Source: Sclerurus mexicanus (Eukaryota; Chordata; Aves; Passeriformes; Furnariidae). From it: a DNA stretch of 64,000 nucleotides. The translations under genes and the position numbers were made by a program. The stretch covers positions 437,225-501,224 of the forward strand of contig VWZF01002255.1 in assembly GCA_013396755.1 (NCBI GenBank), read 5' to 3'. This document shows, in pieces, positions 39,041-52,087 of the stretch. Position 1 is the stretch's first letter. Each line of letters starts with the position of its first letter. The notes under the pieces are model-generated. The model worked only from the letters and a program-made list of their open reading frames with translations, did not search any database and was not told the DNA's origin.

Positions 39041-39970
39041 AGCAAGTAACTATGAGGCATAAAGCTACTATTATGGTAATATATGGAAACTAATATAAAA
39101 AGTGGATCCTAGTTACCTGTACTAGTAGCAAAAAACATACAGTAGAATTTGTGCAAGTGGTATAGGGAAGTCATACTTTCCTGCAATATATGTCAAATCT
39201 AGGTTTAGAATCACAATCTTTAAACACAGATGGTTAGAGAATAATTTTGAAATTACACCACAAAGCTGGTGATAGGTGATAGTTTTATCTCTCCTTTTTT
39301 TTTTTTTTTGGTGCTTTTTTTCTCCAGGTCCACTCTGATCAGCGAAAATAAATAAAAAGACAGTGTTTCTCAGTTGCTTTCTGGTACCAGATTTTCTTGA
39401 CACTGGACAGTTATATTATAAATGGCTATAGGAAAGTTAATTAAATTTACATTAAACACAAATCCCCTTCAATTTCAAAATAAATAATACCTGGATTTTA
39501 CAGATCTTCTAAATCAGTTTTTTTCCAGCTCGTCTATTCAAACATATGATTTAGCCATATATACATATTTCAAGAATGATGCAGTATAGCTCAGACCTTA
39601 CAGAATTTCTAACTTGAAAGTCTGTAGCACTTGTCATCTCTTGATGTAATTGTTTAAAAAAGCAGTAAATAGCTTATAAAATACCCCTGGAAGAAGTGTT
39701 TATGATGCAAAACTGTTTTGATGATTAAAAAAATTATCTTAGGAGTTACCCAGTTTTTCTAACTCACAGGTATTGGTCAGTTGCTGAATTAAGAACAGAA
39801 GTCAGTCTCCCAAATCCAATGCATGTGATTCAGTCCTGCAGGTGTGATTCTTCACACTAAATGCACATTTTAAATGCCAGCCTCCAGAGAATAAATGAGG
39901 TGGATTTCATGAAATATAGGGCTCACTGGAGAAACATACTTTCAAACACCTCAGACAAAACAAGACCAAT

Positions 39971-40197
39971 CATAGAATCACAGAATATCTTGGGTTGGAA
40001 GGGACCTTAGAGATCATCTAGTTCCTATCCCCCTGCCATGGGCAGGAACACCTTCCACTAAACCAGGTGGACTGCTCAGGGCCCCATGCAACCTGATCTT
40101 GAACACTTCCAAGGATGAGGCATCCAAAGCTTTTCTAGGTAAACTGTGCCACTGCCTCACCATCTTCACAGTAAAGAACTTCTCTTTATATCAAGTT
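39971..40197 (-). mobile_element. CR1 LINE 3' end
   Basis: Begins with 'atcatagaatcacagaat', the reverse complement of the CR1 terminal octamers. It continues through 'ggttggaagggacctta', 'agatcatctagttcctatccccctgccatgggcagg' and 'acttccaaggatgaggcatcc' to 'cacagtaaagaacttct'. This is the standard antisense reading of the CR1 3' region. About 225 bases remain. The plus-strand frame at 40099-40293 is an antisense reading of the element. Confidence 0.96.
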
Positions 40198-40850
40198 CAT
40201 TCTTTAATTATGACTTGGGTGTTGCAAGGTGTTAGGGCTGTGCCTGCGTGTTCACTCAGTCGCCTTGAATCATTGATTCAGTCACCCATATAAGTTAGAT
40301 ATCAGTCACCTGTATAGATGAGATAATATACTGGGTTTTGACTGGGAATCAATTTGAAACTAGATGATAGGCAAAACTTTTGCAATTAATTACTGTTACA
40401 GAAACCCAGGGGGTAGTTTTTGGTCAGTTCTTGAAATTCCTCAAGGCAAATCCTGTTGTCTCACATCTGATTAGTATCTTAAATGTGTTGATTATCAGTG
40501 TGGGTGGAATACCCCAAAGGATGCAACCTGTGATTTCTGCTGTAGAAGTGATCAAGTGTGCACAGAAAAAGCATTAGAAACTAAGTCTTCAACAGAAGCT
40601 CTTGTTGCATGAACAGCATCTACAACAGTCCTTTCCATGAAGTTAAGATATTTAACAGATGTTTAGAACATAGTTAAGACTGTATACAAACATAGGATTG
40701 TAGCCAGTTGAGCAAAAACAATAATTTGAGGTACTTTCCCAATCCAGCTTAAGATGCTGCTGCAAGAACCCTTGTAATGGAGACTCCTTTTGTCACAGGA
40801 CAGCTGTCAACCATCTCGTTCAGGATATTTGGTTCCTTATATGAACATTA

Positions 40851-40880
40851 CTTATAAGGTATTACTTGTTACCTTATAAG
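40851..40880. repeat. perfect inverted repeat, 11-bp arms, 8-nt loop
   Basis: CTTATAAGGTA at 40851-40861 is exactly reverse-complementary to TACCTTATAAG at 40870-40880. Neither neighbouring repeats nor a transposon explain it. A chance origin remains possible in 64 kb. Confidence 0.9.
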
Positions 40881-41059
40881 GCTTATCATCTACTACCTGT
40901 CATCTATTAGTAAAACCTATTAAGAAAGAAGGTATATTAATATTTTTCAAAATTATTATACAGTGTTGGCACACACAAATTCCTTAACTAATACAACTTA
41001 GAGACAATAATAACACTAGTTGCCATGTATTTCCTTAGTACACAGCATGGATTCAAGGC

Positions 41060-41420
41060 CCTTTTCTGGTTTAGAATAAGATTCCCCCAAATGTGAGCAC
41101 TCCCAAGTTTGCCTTGTTACTCGTCACGTTTATTCCACCTGATGATAATATCATCAGTTTCTTATCATTAAATTATTATTACAACAAGTAGTTTTCAAAA
41201 TATTTGAGAATAAATGTTTTATTGAAGGAAAAGATTGTCTGATAATTTTATGGTTGTGAAATTCTGAAAGTGCTTAATTTACAAACATATCCTTTATTAA
41301 CATGCCAGATGTCAAATCTGCCAAAATGTTCATTTGCTCGCAGTGATCATTTGGAAAAAGAAAATAATACAGGCAGCAGGATACTCCAAGTAAAGAGATG
41401 ACATTCAGAAAGGGAGTGAT
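41060..41420. promoter_or_regulatory. candidate constrained block with a 19-bp palindrome
   Basis: The block includes CTGATGATA-a-TATCATCAG at 41139-41157, a perfect palindrome with one central base. It also has retained CpGs (41122, 41127, 41340), a TTAATTT word and 'gatcatttg'. No repeat family is recognised. The regulatory reading is inference; only the palindrome is directly seen. Confidence 0.27.
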
Positions 41421-41654
41421 GAGTGGTTGTATCATTTTCATGACTTAAACCTGGTCCAAAAATTGCAGACTGCATCCAGTCTCTTGTCTTGCTTTCTCTG
41501 AACAGCCAGGTCGTCTGAGCCCCTTACAGTAAGTTATCAGATAATTGTTAAGGTATGTTACTGTACTGAGTTTTGATCCTTCAAATCAATTAATTAGGTT
41601 CGTATCTGGACTATACAGAAAACACATTTTTTTCTTTTTTTTCCTTAATTTTTA

Positions 41655-42048
41655 TTTTCTGAAGAAGACTCCAGGGAGACCTTATTGCTACAGTTCAATA
41701 TATAAAGCAGACATATAACATTTAAAGACACTTTCTATCAAACCCTTCTTTCTACCAACATCAGAAAATGCCAACAGTTTTAAACTGAAAGAGCGTAGAC
41801 TGGACATAAGGAACATTTTTTTTTTTTTTTTAAAATAATAAAGGTGGTAAGACACTGGAACAGGCTGCCATGAGAAGTTGTGAATGCCTCATTATCTAAA
41901 GTGTTTGAAGTAAGGTTGGACAGGACTTTGAGTGATCTTGTCTAGTGGAAGGTGTCCCTGCCCATGGAAGGGAGTTAGACTAGATGATCTTGAAAGATTG
42001 CTTCCAACCCAAACCCTTCCATGAGTCTATGAATTTTTTGTATGATGT
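41655..42048 (+). mobile_element. CR1 LINE 3' portion interrupted by a poly(T) run
   Basis: Begins with 'gaagactccagggagaccttattgc' and continues past 'gactggacataaggaac' to 'gacactggaacaggctgcca'. It then runs through 'ggttggacaggactttgag' and 'ctagtggaaggtgtccctgcccatgg' to 'ttccaacccaaacc' and the terminal octamer-like 'atgagtctatgaa'. Position 41816-41831 is a run of 16 T where the family usually reads about 'gaagaaattcttt', so this stretch expanded after insertion. It is oriented opposite to the CR1 at 39971-40197. Confidence 0.94.
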
Positions 42049-45000
42049 TATGATTTCAAAAATTGCATGGAAAAGTCAGGTGCTCCTTTAACAGACAGTG
42101 CAGTGCAAACCTAAGTGCTCATCTTCTCTCTCCTAGTTCTCTAGAGTATTTGCAGATAAAGAGGGTTCCAGAGTCCTAAGGGCCACTCTAGTAATCTGAC
42201 AGAGCCTGGTTGTGTCAGATTGTAGAAAAAAACCCCTTTCTGATAAGTATAGAAAGCAGCAGGAAATTGTTGAAAGGCTCTAAGGGTTGCATGGAATAGT
42301 TAAAGTTTACTGTTACTTTTCAGTTGAAGCATTTTAACACTGTGATATGTATAATTTTTGATCTACTAGCAAATACAGTGTCATCACTTGGCTTTGGTTA
42401 GCATTGATCTGACTGCTATTGCTGAGGAAGCTTCATCATTCAAACTGTATTTGATAGAACCCAGTGGGAAAAAAAATCTCTCTAGAGTTTATTTTCAGAT
42501 GAGAGGTCTAACACTAACTCTGGACTTTTACAGTGACCTATACAATGACAGGGAAATGTCTACTATGAACTTGGCTTGCTGTAGTTGCAAAAAACAGAAT
42601 TCAGTCTTGTGTCGGAGCCAATAGTTCTTCCATATTTGATACAGACATCTCTTAAACTACCACTAAGAGCCTGAATCTTAGGTCTTGAAGAGTATAACTC
42701 ACTTATGCTGCAATGAATGAGAAGTGTATGTTTTAATACTGGTAAAGACAGATGCTAGAAACATGAACAGGTGCTAAGTGGAATTACCAACCTCACTGAA
42801 GTTTTCAGTGTTTCCAACTTCTAACTCTAGTTCATTTATGACCAAAAAAAAAAAAAAGGCAGAAAGAAAAGAAAATCCCTAAATATGTTCTTTAAATAGC
42901 TAAAATACACATAATACATCAGAACAATAAATTTTAAAGAAGTATTGGTTTATGCTAAGCTGATGGAAAGCAAGCTAACTTCAATACACTGTAATTGTGA
43001 TTTGTGTAGCTGGCTTCTTTCATGACTTACTGAAATATTTAGAGTGGACAGAGAAAAAAGGCAGTCACAACCGCAAATTCCTGCAGCTAGGGACATCTCT
43101 GTCACTGTAGGTTTCACTGAGACTGCTCTGTCCTAATTTCATCTGACTTTGAATATGTGCAAATCACAAGAAAATGTGAACTGACTACAGACTGAGAAAA
43201 TCAGCAAAGACAGAAAATCATTTCAGAACACAGTGTTATCAATATTTTACTTCATCGGGATTACATAACTGCTCCAGAAATTTGCAGCCCTAATTGCAAG
43301 AAATGTATGTAAATTCCTTAGAGCACTGATAAATAAAAAACAAACAAACGAACAAATCTATGTAGAAATTAAGGTTGCTATTTGTTCATGTTGATCCACA
43401 AGAAACAAAAGAAACATTTGTCTAAATGACATAAAGATGTATTATGAATTGTTATCAATAATGTCTAAAAGCATTTATAATATACTCTGCTTCCTATATG
43501 CTGTATACTAATATTTTGTGAAATCATACTTGGAATTCACTAACATTGACATGACTGTGACCTTGAATTCAATGATCAATGTCACGATACCATTAAAGTC
43601 CTTCCTGATACCCAGAAGCAAAAGGGTATGCTTTGTTCCAGCCTCAATCATCTTCTCAAATCCCCATGGTGATGGCTCAAAAGTTTGAGATCTTTTTATG
43701 TTTCTTTTAGTTTTAAAGAAAACAGGAAGTAGTTGACAACCTTGACCTTTGTCAGTCTGAGTTCCCAATTTGATTAGCTCAAGGCCTCTTCATTTCAAAG
43801 TCTACTCTGGATATATTGTTTTGTAATAAGTTTTCACTTGACTAGAGGAAAGCAAAATATCAAAAGCAAACAAACAAAAATATCAGTTAACCTTCATCTT
43901 AATGGGGTAGGCTAACTGCGTGCTTATCCATTGTGCTGGATCACTTTGATTGTGGATGTCAGCAACACCTAAGATGGCAGGGGGTAATACAGGAAAATAT
44001 GTTAAAGAAATGTCAAAAGATTTTGATCAAATTGAAATGTCTAAGGCATACTCAAGGCAATCAACATCAACAGAGAAGTTCAAAATACAGAAGAGGAACA
44101 TGCTGGAGGGTAGATTTTCTGTTGTTTATTTTTTTCTTTTTTCTAAGAATGTGTGTATACCTATTTAGCAAAAACTATCATTGTTTATCTTATCTCTGCA
44201 CACAAGGCCTGCTGAATCTCCTAATACAAAATATCATAAATTAATAGGGAATTTTGCCATCAGTCTTAGACATCTGTCAGTTTTCATTAGGCTTTTTTTA
44301 TAAGAAGTTGCATAGTTTTTATCTCACCACTTACTTTTACTAAAGAATTTTTATTCTGTGGTAATATTTAATCTTTACAATATTCTCTGTAAAAAGGCCA
44401 AAGAAATATAGCTGTGTTTGTCAAGGGGCAAGCAAGTGTTAAGGTAATGCTATGTATGCATCTATGTTGCCTTTGTTCTGTCTGTGTCACCTTTGTACTA
44501 TCTGTGTTTCAGAAAAAATACTCTGTGAAAGGATACAGAGAAATTTTGCTTAAAGAAAGCAATAGCTGTTTCCAGAAAACACTGCTGGGTTAAACTTTAC
44601 ATTAACTGAATGCAAAACTTTGATAAGTCAGAATTAATAGTTTCTATTCAACTTTCAAAAAGATAGTACCACAAGTCTTCCAATTAAAAGGAAAATTAAT
44701 GCATACAGAAGCCATTATAAGTAGCATCAAATATAGCAAACCATATTTGAAATACTTTGATTAAATTTTAAACGAAACCTGCTGGTATGAATTACTGATG
44801 TTAATATGTCCCTCAAAGTTCATCTCTTCATCATGATTACATATATTCAAATATAAAGTATTAACAGGATATTTACATTGCTGTATTTTTAGTACATTAC
44901 ACTTTAAACACATTGTCCTCTGATCTTGTCTGGGAGTTGAATTCTTAGGCTTCGTGTATGGTAGATCACTATTGCTTTAGAAATTGAGTTAAAATCCCCT

Positions 45001-48000
45001 CTGAAAAGCTCAAAAATCTCTCACCAAACATCAGGGCAGCAGTCTCCACTTCTATCAGAGCTCTCAAGTTTGCACTTCACTTGCAGGCAAAAGCCAAACA
45101 TAACCGGAATTGTATGGTGTGTAAGGGAGGTCCAGTGCTCACTACAGGCACCTCTTTTTGGTCCTGCACATAACCACAGAGGAGTCTACAGATCTGCCTT
45201 CCACTGCTGTAATTAAAACCTTTTCTCCTTCCTCAGAGTTTAGTGGTGACTAGGCAGGTCCTGTCAGGTGGCTCATCTGCAATGAAACCTTCTTATACAA
45301 TCTCAGAAGCAGCTATTGAGCCAGTCCAGTAACTGTCACACAATTATTTCTGGATCTGCTGGGGTGCTCTGACCAAAGTAGGGCAGAGCAGCACTGCACA
45401 CCACATGTGTGCACAGACATGGAACATTCCAACTGAATGCTGTGTCTCTGCCCATTGCTTCACACACTCCCTTCTTTGAGCACAGGTGTTATGGTGTGCA
45501 TTTCCAGACAGTACCTTTCCTTATAATAATGCTGCAAAACAAGTCACAATGGCAGGGATTCCTTTTGAAATGCAAGAGGCAATCTTTAAGCAACAGTTTA
45601 AGCCAATTTAAAATCTCTCTCTCTTCCTTTTAAAGTAAACAAACAACAGAACAGATTATTTCCAGAACACTTTATTACTTCTATGAGACTGGGCAATCCA
45701 GCTTCCATTATTTTAATTTGTGACTTTGTTGTTTTTCAGGAAGACCCTACTTTATGGGGATGAGAGTCACAGATAGCATAAAAAGATTTGGTGTTGGAAT
45801 GTCAATTAACAAAAGTATAGTTATTAATTCAGAGATATCACTGCAAACCTACTTGATACCCAGAAGCAAGAAGTACAACAAATAATATATTCATCACAAA
45901 TATTGCTGTGTGCAGAACAAAGACAACCTAATCTCTGACTTGCCTCAGCAGCAAACTATATTTTTCCTAAATCAGTGATCCCTGTGGCATCCTGTCTGTA
46001 TTCCAGGTTGATTTGTTCAGTTTACAGTTTGAATTTCCTAATAATGACTGAATAGCAGATGAGTGTTTTTGATAACTTGGTTGAGAGTTATCTTGCTAGT
46101 TAGAAGTGTAACAACGTTCTGAGCTGCACAACTGAGTTCTACACAATGAGATTCAGGACGATGAATGTGATGGTCCCTATTTCTCAGCTAATCTTTAAAG
46201 CGTTCTCTAAAAAAATAGAAATAAATAATTAAACTACTAGTGTGAGGGAGGTGGGAAAAGTAACAGCAGTGTTCAGGCCTATAATCACAGCAGTGGCTGC
46301 CCCTGTCCGTATCTAATGTAAGGGTTATGAAATATCATAATCCCTTCTCTGAGCTCCTTTACAGCAGCAATGATGACTAAATTTCTTGTGTCTTATCACA
46401 CTGTCACAGACTGGAACTAGGAGAAGGAACTCTGAAGAAAACACAGCATGAAAACTAGAGAGCAGATGATCAGATTAGCTGCTATTGGATTTGTTAGCAG
46501 GGCCACAATCTGACTGAAACAGGCTCGACTGTGAGGCCCATGGAGATTTAAACTATCAGCCCACCCCCCCCCTTATCCCTATCACACCATTATTTTTTCT
46601 TTTTTTTTAATATATATCCCTCTTGCCCACATAAAACACATCCTTGTGCCCATTTTAAGTCATCTTCCAAATGGGTGAGGTTAAGAGTTAACACTTCACA
46701 GGTTCCAGTGGTATCAGATGAGTTGATGGATTTTGAGTAAGAGAATCCATCAAAAATACCACACAAAAGAATTCCCAAATAAGACTGGAAAGCAGCATTC
46801 TTTTACTGTTTACTGAGATTTTCTCCATTTTACAAGGCTTCTGCAATGGTACTTTACAGAGATCTGTTATAATATGTCCACTTGTGCCTCCTACATGATC
46901 CTTAATGTAGATCACATACGACCCATAGTCATACAGTGGGAGGATCACGATGACTCTGTTGCAGTCATGATGGGCTAGAGCTAGTCCTAGCAATAGCAGG
47001 TAGAAATTAGGTAAAAATTAATTTTGATGATGTGTGGAAGTTACTGGTTAATAAAAACAAATTGAATGCCATATTGCTTAAAAAAACAATTCTTTCATTC
47101 ATGATGTATAGTAAGTGCAGCACAGCTTTCTATATCAAGTCAAGTTGCACAGGAAACTAGAATATTGAACAGCATACCCTACAACAGAGGAAATATGACA
47201 TACTAAGAAGAGTTTAAGGAAATCTGATAGAGGATGTACTTTCTTAAAAGGTACGAAAACTACAAAAGAATCTCAACTGCAAAACAAAGCATAAAGTTTT
47301 GTGTACAACAATAATAACAAAAGTAAGTGGAATGTTCAAGTCTTGAATTCTGCAAAGAGATATTCATAACGCACAAAATTTAACACCTGCTTAAGTGTTT
47401 GCACAGTTGGGGTTTTAGTTTTCAGTTTAAGAAGCAATCTATTCTTACTAATTCCAAATACAATATTTTTCAAATAAATCATCACAAAGAAACAAAGACA
47501 TATTGATGTCCAGCTCTGTAACTATCTTGATGAAATCTTGCTTTCACTTGAGAAGTAGTTAGATATGTAAAAGAACTGCAGGGCCAGGATAATATTATAT
47601 TTGAGTGCTAACTCTACTGTGTTTTAAATTAAGAATATGTGAGAACACAACTCTGAAATCTGTATTTTACTCTCCTTTGAAAATAAATATACTTTCTCAG
47701 TAGAATTTGTGATTCCAATTTAAGGTCATTTCAGTGAGGGTTCCCAAGTTACAATGATTCTGTAAACTTCATGAGAACTTAGACACAGTCTTATATTTAT
47801 ATAGACATGGACTTATTGCAAACACATTTCAGGAGTTTTGTTCTTTGAAGCTGATAGAAATAGGTCCTTCGTTTGCTTCCTGTCTTCTACCAAATATTCT
47901 TCACACCTCACATACCAAAGAACTTTATCTGTGTAACCTACAATGTAGGCCATTCTTGCTATCTGTACTGATGCAAACCCATTTATTCATTCAGTCAAAA

Positions 48001-48230
48001 TGATGCTATTATTTTTGTTTTTCAAGAGGAGATGTTGATGTGCTGATAAGACCTCACCTACAGTCATTGTCTTGGCCATAATCCGTTCTTGAGTATACAG
48101 CCAACAACACCTCTGGATACTGTTCTCCAATTAACTATTATTTACCCAATGACAAAGAGATAAGATAAAAACATTTTTAGATATCATAATGTTGAATATC
48201 CTAGCTGCAGTTCTTTTGAATAGATAAGTG

Positions 48231-48331
48231 TTATTTTTGTTGTTGTGGTTGGTTGGTTTTTGTTTAGTTCATTGTTGCTGTTGAAGTGGGGGAGTGTTTT
48301 TTTGTTTTGTTTTGTGTGTTTGTTTTTTTAG
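48231..48331 (+). repeat. GT-rich low-complexity tract
   Basis: TTG, GGTT and TTTTG units fill about 100 bases with almost no A or C on the plus strand. An A/C run (48739-48770) on the same strand 400 bases later is partly complementary in composition. Confidence 0.8.
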
Positions 48332-49211
48332 TGTAGATTTCTTCAGAAACTCTCATGCAACCCTTTTGGAAGCAACCCTTATACCTAGCTGCAAATTACA
48401 TTTGTGAAAACTTCTGTTGCAGTCCATTTGAAAATTGAAGCACTATGTCTCACAGCAAAGCCCTGCATGGCCCAAAGATCTACATTTATAGGTTGTTGCA
48501 TCTCAATAAAAACGGAGCTATAGAAATTTCCAAATCTTGCCACCTTCTGTCACATTTTAAAGCTGTAACTTGCCCACAGAGCTCACTGAAATTTGTGGTT
48601 ATACAAACAAGTTCTCACACATTTCAAACTTGTGCATTTTTCATGGTTGTTAATTTTTATTTTTCCTAGAAATGGTCTTCCTTGTTTGCCATTGCCTCTA
48701 CCAGATTAAAATAAAGAAGGAACAGAGGGCTTGGATTTAAAAAAAAAAACCCAAAAAACAAAAAACCAAACTTTTGAAGAAGGGCGAAAGGAGAAACTTT
48801 TTTTCATTCTTTCCTGTTAAGATATAAATTTAAAACCCCTAGGATTCGTCAGGTTTAATTCTGTATCAAAACAAAAAAATTGATCAACAGTTTTATTGCT
48901 TATTTTAGTCTGCAATAATGTTCAGAAGACTCACTTGATTTCTGCAACTTTCTTTTTACTTATATGATGAAGGTAATAAGGAATATGTGGTGCCCCAAAG
49001 GACATATGAATTATAAAGAGGAGACATTTAAAATCTGAGGATGAACGGCCATCACAATAAAGAGTTCTGAACACCACCCATTCCCATATTTTAATCCATA
49101 AGGCCTTAAAAAACATCCAAACCACTAATTGCACAGACAAGACAAAAACTAAAATACTGCCTCTGTAATTAATCTACCCATCTCCTTTTACCTTTAGATG
49201 AAGTAATGCTT

Positions 49212-49305
49212 CATTTATTATATATATTTAATATTTATATATTTATATTTAATATTTATATATTTAATAGTATAATTACTATTAATAATATAATAATAAA
49301 TTTTT
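49212..49305. repeat. AT-only low-complexity tract
   Basis: About 94 bases are almost entirely A and T, with repeated TTTAATATTTATATA units (at about 49227-49272) followed by ATTAATAATA units. The overlapping frame at 49206-49487 begins inside it and is an artefact of the repeat. Confidence 0.9.
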
Positions 49306-50703
49306 ACCTTAGCGTCTGCCACTTTGACCAATGTACATGCAAAGCAAGGAAATGCATGCTCAAGGTACTCTATTCTAATATGGTTTATATCAAGCTGTCT
49401 TCAAGCAAATTTATTTATCATGAAAAAGAAATGGATAAAAACATTTTTAGCTCTATCCAATTGTTCATCCAAACTACAGAAGCCTAATATTTTCACAGTG
49501 TACTGAAAAACATACAAAAGAAACATATTTTACATATTAAAAATGTTGTCAAGTATCATCTTTTAAAAAGAAGTCATAGAAAACATCCAAGTTATTTTTC
49601 CTAATAGAAACACAGTGAAATTAAGCCCAATTCAAGCCATCTTAAACATATACAAAAATTTTGTTACCTAAAATTCAGAACCTGTAAAGCCTTTTTTTTT
49701 TTAATTAATCTAAGGGTGAATAATATTATTATTTGATCACATTTATCTTCCCTCTTATTAAGGAGCAGGCTGGAATTAGTTACAGGTCATAAAGCTATTT
49801 AAACTTGTAGTACCATCTCCTACATCTGAAAAATAAGAATACCCTAGCCACAGAGCTCCTGAGTCAGCCTCTCTAAGACTCACTTTATCTTGAATAAATA
49901 AGTAATGTTTAATTACTTATAGAGAGTAGAGTGAATTGTTTATAGAAAGAGCTTCTCTAACAACAGAACTGAGAAACATCTCACATGTTTTTCAGTGTAA
50001 TGGAATAACCAGAGAAGGCATTACCTGAAGCATATCACAGTCACTGACAGTCAATAGGTTAATTTCAAACTGGATTTCTTGGAACTCTCTGAGTACAGTC
50101 CTTCATTGACCAGTTTTAGTTGTTTCCTCTCTTTCAAGATGGGAGTATATAATTCCTCCTTTTTAAGCTATATCCTGGATGTCAGACAAGATAGATCAGT
50201 CAGAATTCACCACACAAGGTTTGACAGTACTTTCCTGTTAATAATGCCAGTGACAAGATGATTATGTAACACTGTATTTCTATCAGGTGAGGAGAAAAAC
50301 TTTTTTGGGGAAACCAGCCTCTAAACAATGAATGAACCAGTATTCCTTTTTGGCTCATGCATGTATCCTGCTTACTGGCCACCTGCCAGCATCTGTTAAG
50401 GTGCTTTCAAGTGCCTTATCCTCACCAAAAACTTTCTTGCAGCATTTTTCAGCTGATGAGTCCCTTTTAGTTTCTAGGACTTCACCTTTGATAGTGTAAA
50501 GCTTCTAGACACTTACAGATGGAATAAAAGAGCCTGTAGCTAGTAAGTTGGTCTACTGCCTTTTAAATGTACATTCTTCTCTGATGATCCATCACATAAT
50601 CTTAATATATTTTTGATAGATATTTTCAGACAGAAAAGTCTTGTATCCCACAGAAAGATTATCTTACAGTAAAAAATCCCATCCTATTATCTAGTACTAT
50701 AAC

Positions 50704-50800
50704 AATGTTGTAACAAGGGTCTGGGGACACAAGGAAAGCAAAGGTCCATCTAGCACACTAGCCTGACTCTGACAATGGCAATAAGTGGTGGCTAAGGAAA
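50704..50800 (+). mobile_element. possible ancient amniote interspersed repeat fragment
   Basis: The order 'aagggtctgg...ggtccatctagcacactagcctgactctgacaatgg' resembles an old repeat seen in turtles and other reptiles, usually reading like 'ggtccatctagtccagtatcctg' followed by 'tctgacagtggcc'. The match is from memory, covers under 100 bases and has no defined ends. Confidence 0.4.
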
Positions 50801-52087
50801 AACATGAAAAAACACAAAAGTTTTAAAGATACATTGACAAGGACTCTCAGCCTTCAAAAGCTTACATTTTAGAGATTTTCTGAACCAAAAGTGGTGTCCA
50901 TGTTTTTACTAATCCTCAAAGGATTTCTTGTTTATCAATTTTTTCCTCTGACGCCTTGCATTCCAGTAAATTTCCAGTGCCCGAAACATGCAATATATTC
51001 TTAGAGAGCATTACCTTAAGACTCCTTTAGACACCTATATTGAAACTAGCAGTTTCAATTCTCTTTATGATTTATAAAGAATGATTGTAAAGAACTGACT
51101 TAAAGGAAGTCTAGACAACTCAGAGTTAAGGTCTATGCTGTGAACATCTAAGTTAGCTAGGATGAATGCCAAACTTTCTGCCAGTTAGAGTTCTTCTGGG
51201 ACAGTGTCAGATATATAGCAAAATTAATCAATCTTCACAACTGCTCCCAATTCCCAATAAAATACAGACTAAACTTCTAGAAAAGTCAATATGGAATTTC
51301 AAAGGGAATCATATCTTTATAAATTTCATTGATTCAAAAACATTAAAGTCCCTCTTCTCCAAAATTATTGTCACTAAATTAAAAGGATAGTATCAATGCT
51401 CACAAAATAAAATCCTCCTACAAGAAAAGCCCCACTGAATGGTCATAGCATATGCTTCAAATGTTCAGTTTTCTCGTATATTTTTTTTCCTTATATCAAA
51501 ACAACAGCCTGTTTCAGTTCCAGTGATCACAACAGTACAATACTTAACATTAGTTTACACAATAACAGCTCTAATAGCTAGTTCTCAATGTTTCGCTAGA
51601 TTTACAATATAAATATAGGGTTGATAACAATGTCTGGATATCCATAAGTTTGATTTTACAAGTGTATCTCTTCTAAGACTGAGGAATCATTTCATTCTTT
51701 TCTCCTGTAATATTTATCTATGTTAAAGTGTTTTACTTTCAAATTCAGTGCCTGGCAACCAATAAGAAATCCATTCTTCACTCCCGCAAATAAGATACAT
51801 TTTCCAAATATTACACAATAAATATACTTTCTCCACTGCTAAACAAAGATGACAGATTGAGCAGTGTCTGAAAAAGAAGTTGGTTTCCAAGCAGTGGACA
51901 GTGTTCATGTTTTCTTGGTTTTCAATTATAATTCAAGCTGAGCAGGACATTTTTACTTACATATCTTTTGCTGGAAAATGTTCAAGCAAATAAAAAATGC
52001 CAGCACTATCGTCCTAGTTTCTCTGAAAAAAATTCATGGGATGGACTTCTGCCTAGTGAGGATACGTGATATCCTGATTATAATCGT

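Larger units (their letters stand above)
32232..39970. other. gene-free AT-rich DNA, partly CT-rich
   Basis: 32.2-33.3 kb stays pyrimidine-rich and may hold more antisense LINE or other old repeat, which I could not name. The 118-codon minus frame at 34392-34748 has no domain. The cluster of 101-117-codon frames on both strands at 36144-36648 overlaps itself in four frames, so it reflects a local scarcity of stops. T runs occur at 39295-39309 and A runs at 32622-32635. No exon pair, tRNA or snRNA was found. Confidence 0.55.
40198..41654. other. gene-free unique DNA between inverted CR1 copies
   Basis: No gene is seen. The 65-codon frame at 40380-40577 is unrecognised. This interval forms the loop between two CR1 3' ends of opposite orientation and contains a hairpin and a candidate constrained block, both listed separately. 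Confidence 0.6.
42049..52087. other. gene-free AT-rich unique DNA
   Basis: Ten kilobases with no recognised gene. Frames of 101-103 codons at 43933-44244 (+) and 46688-46993 (-) lack any family signature. A 13-base A run is at 42844-42856 and a 9-base C run at 46564-46572. The block at 45000-45420 is more complex and GC-richer but unassigned. Near 48046-48075 'gataagacctcaccta' may be a LINE crumb, too short to call. Simple repeats at 48.2 and 49.2 kb are listed separately. Confidence 0.6.

Noticed and set aside
45722..45780. Acceptor-like 'tttgttgtttttcag' before 'gaagaccctac'
   Set aside because: No donor pairs with it in an open frame within a plausible exon length.
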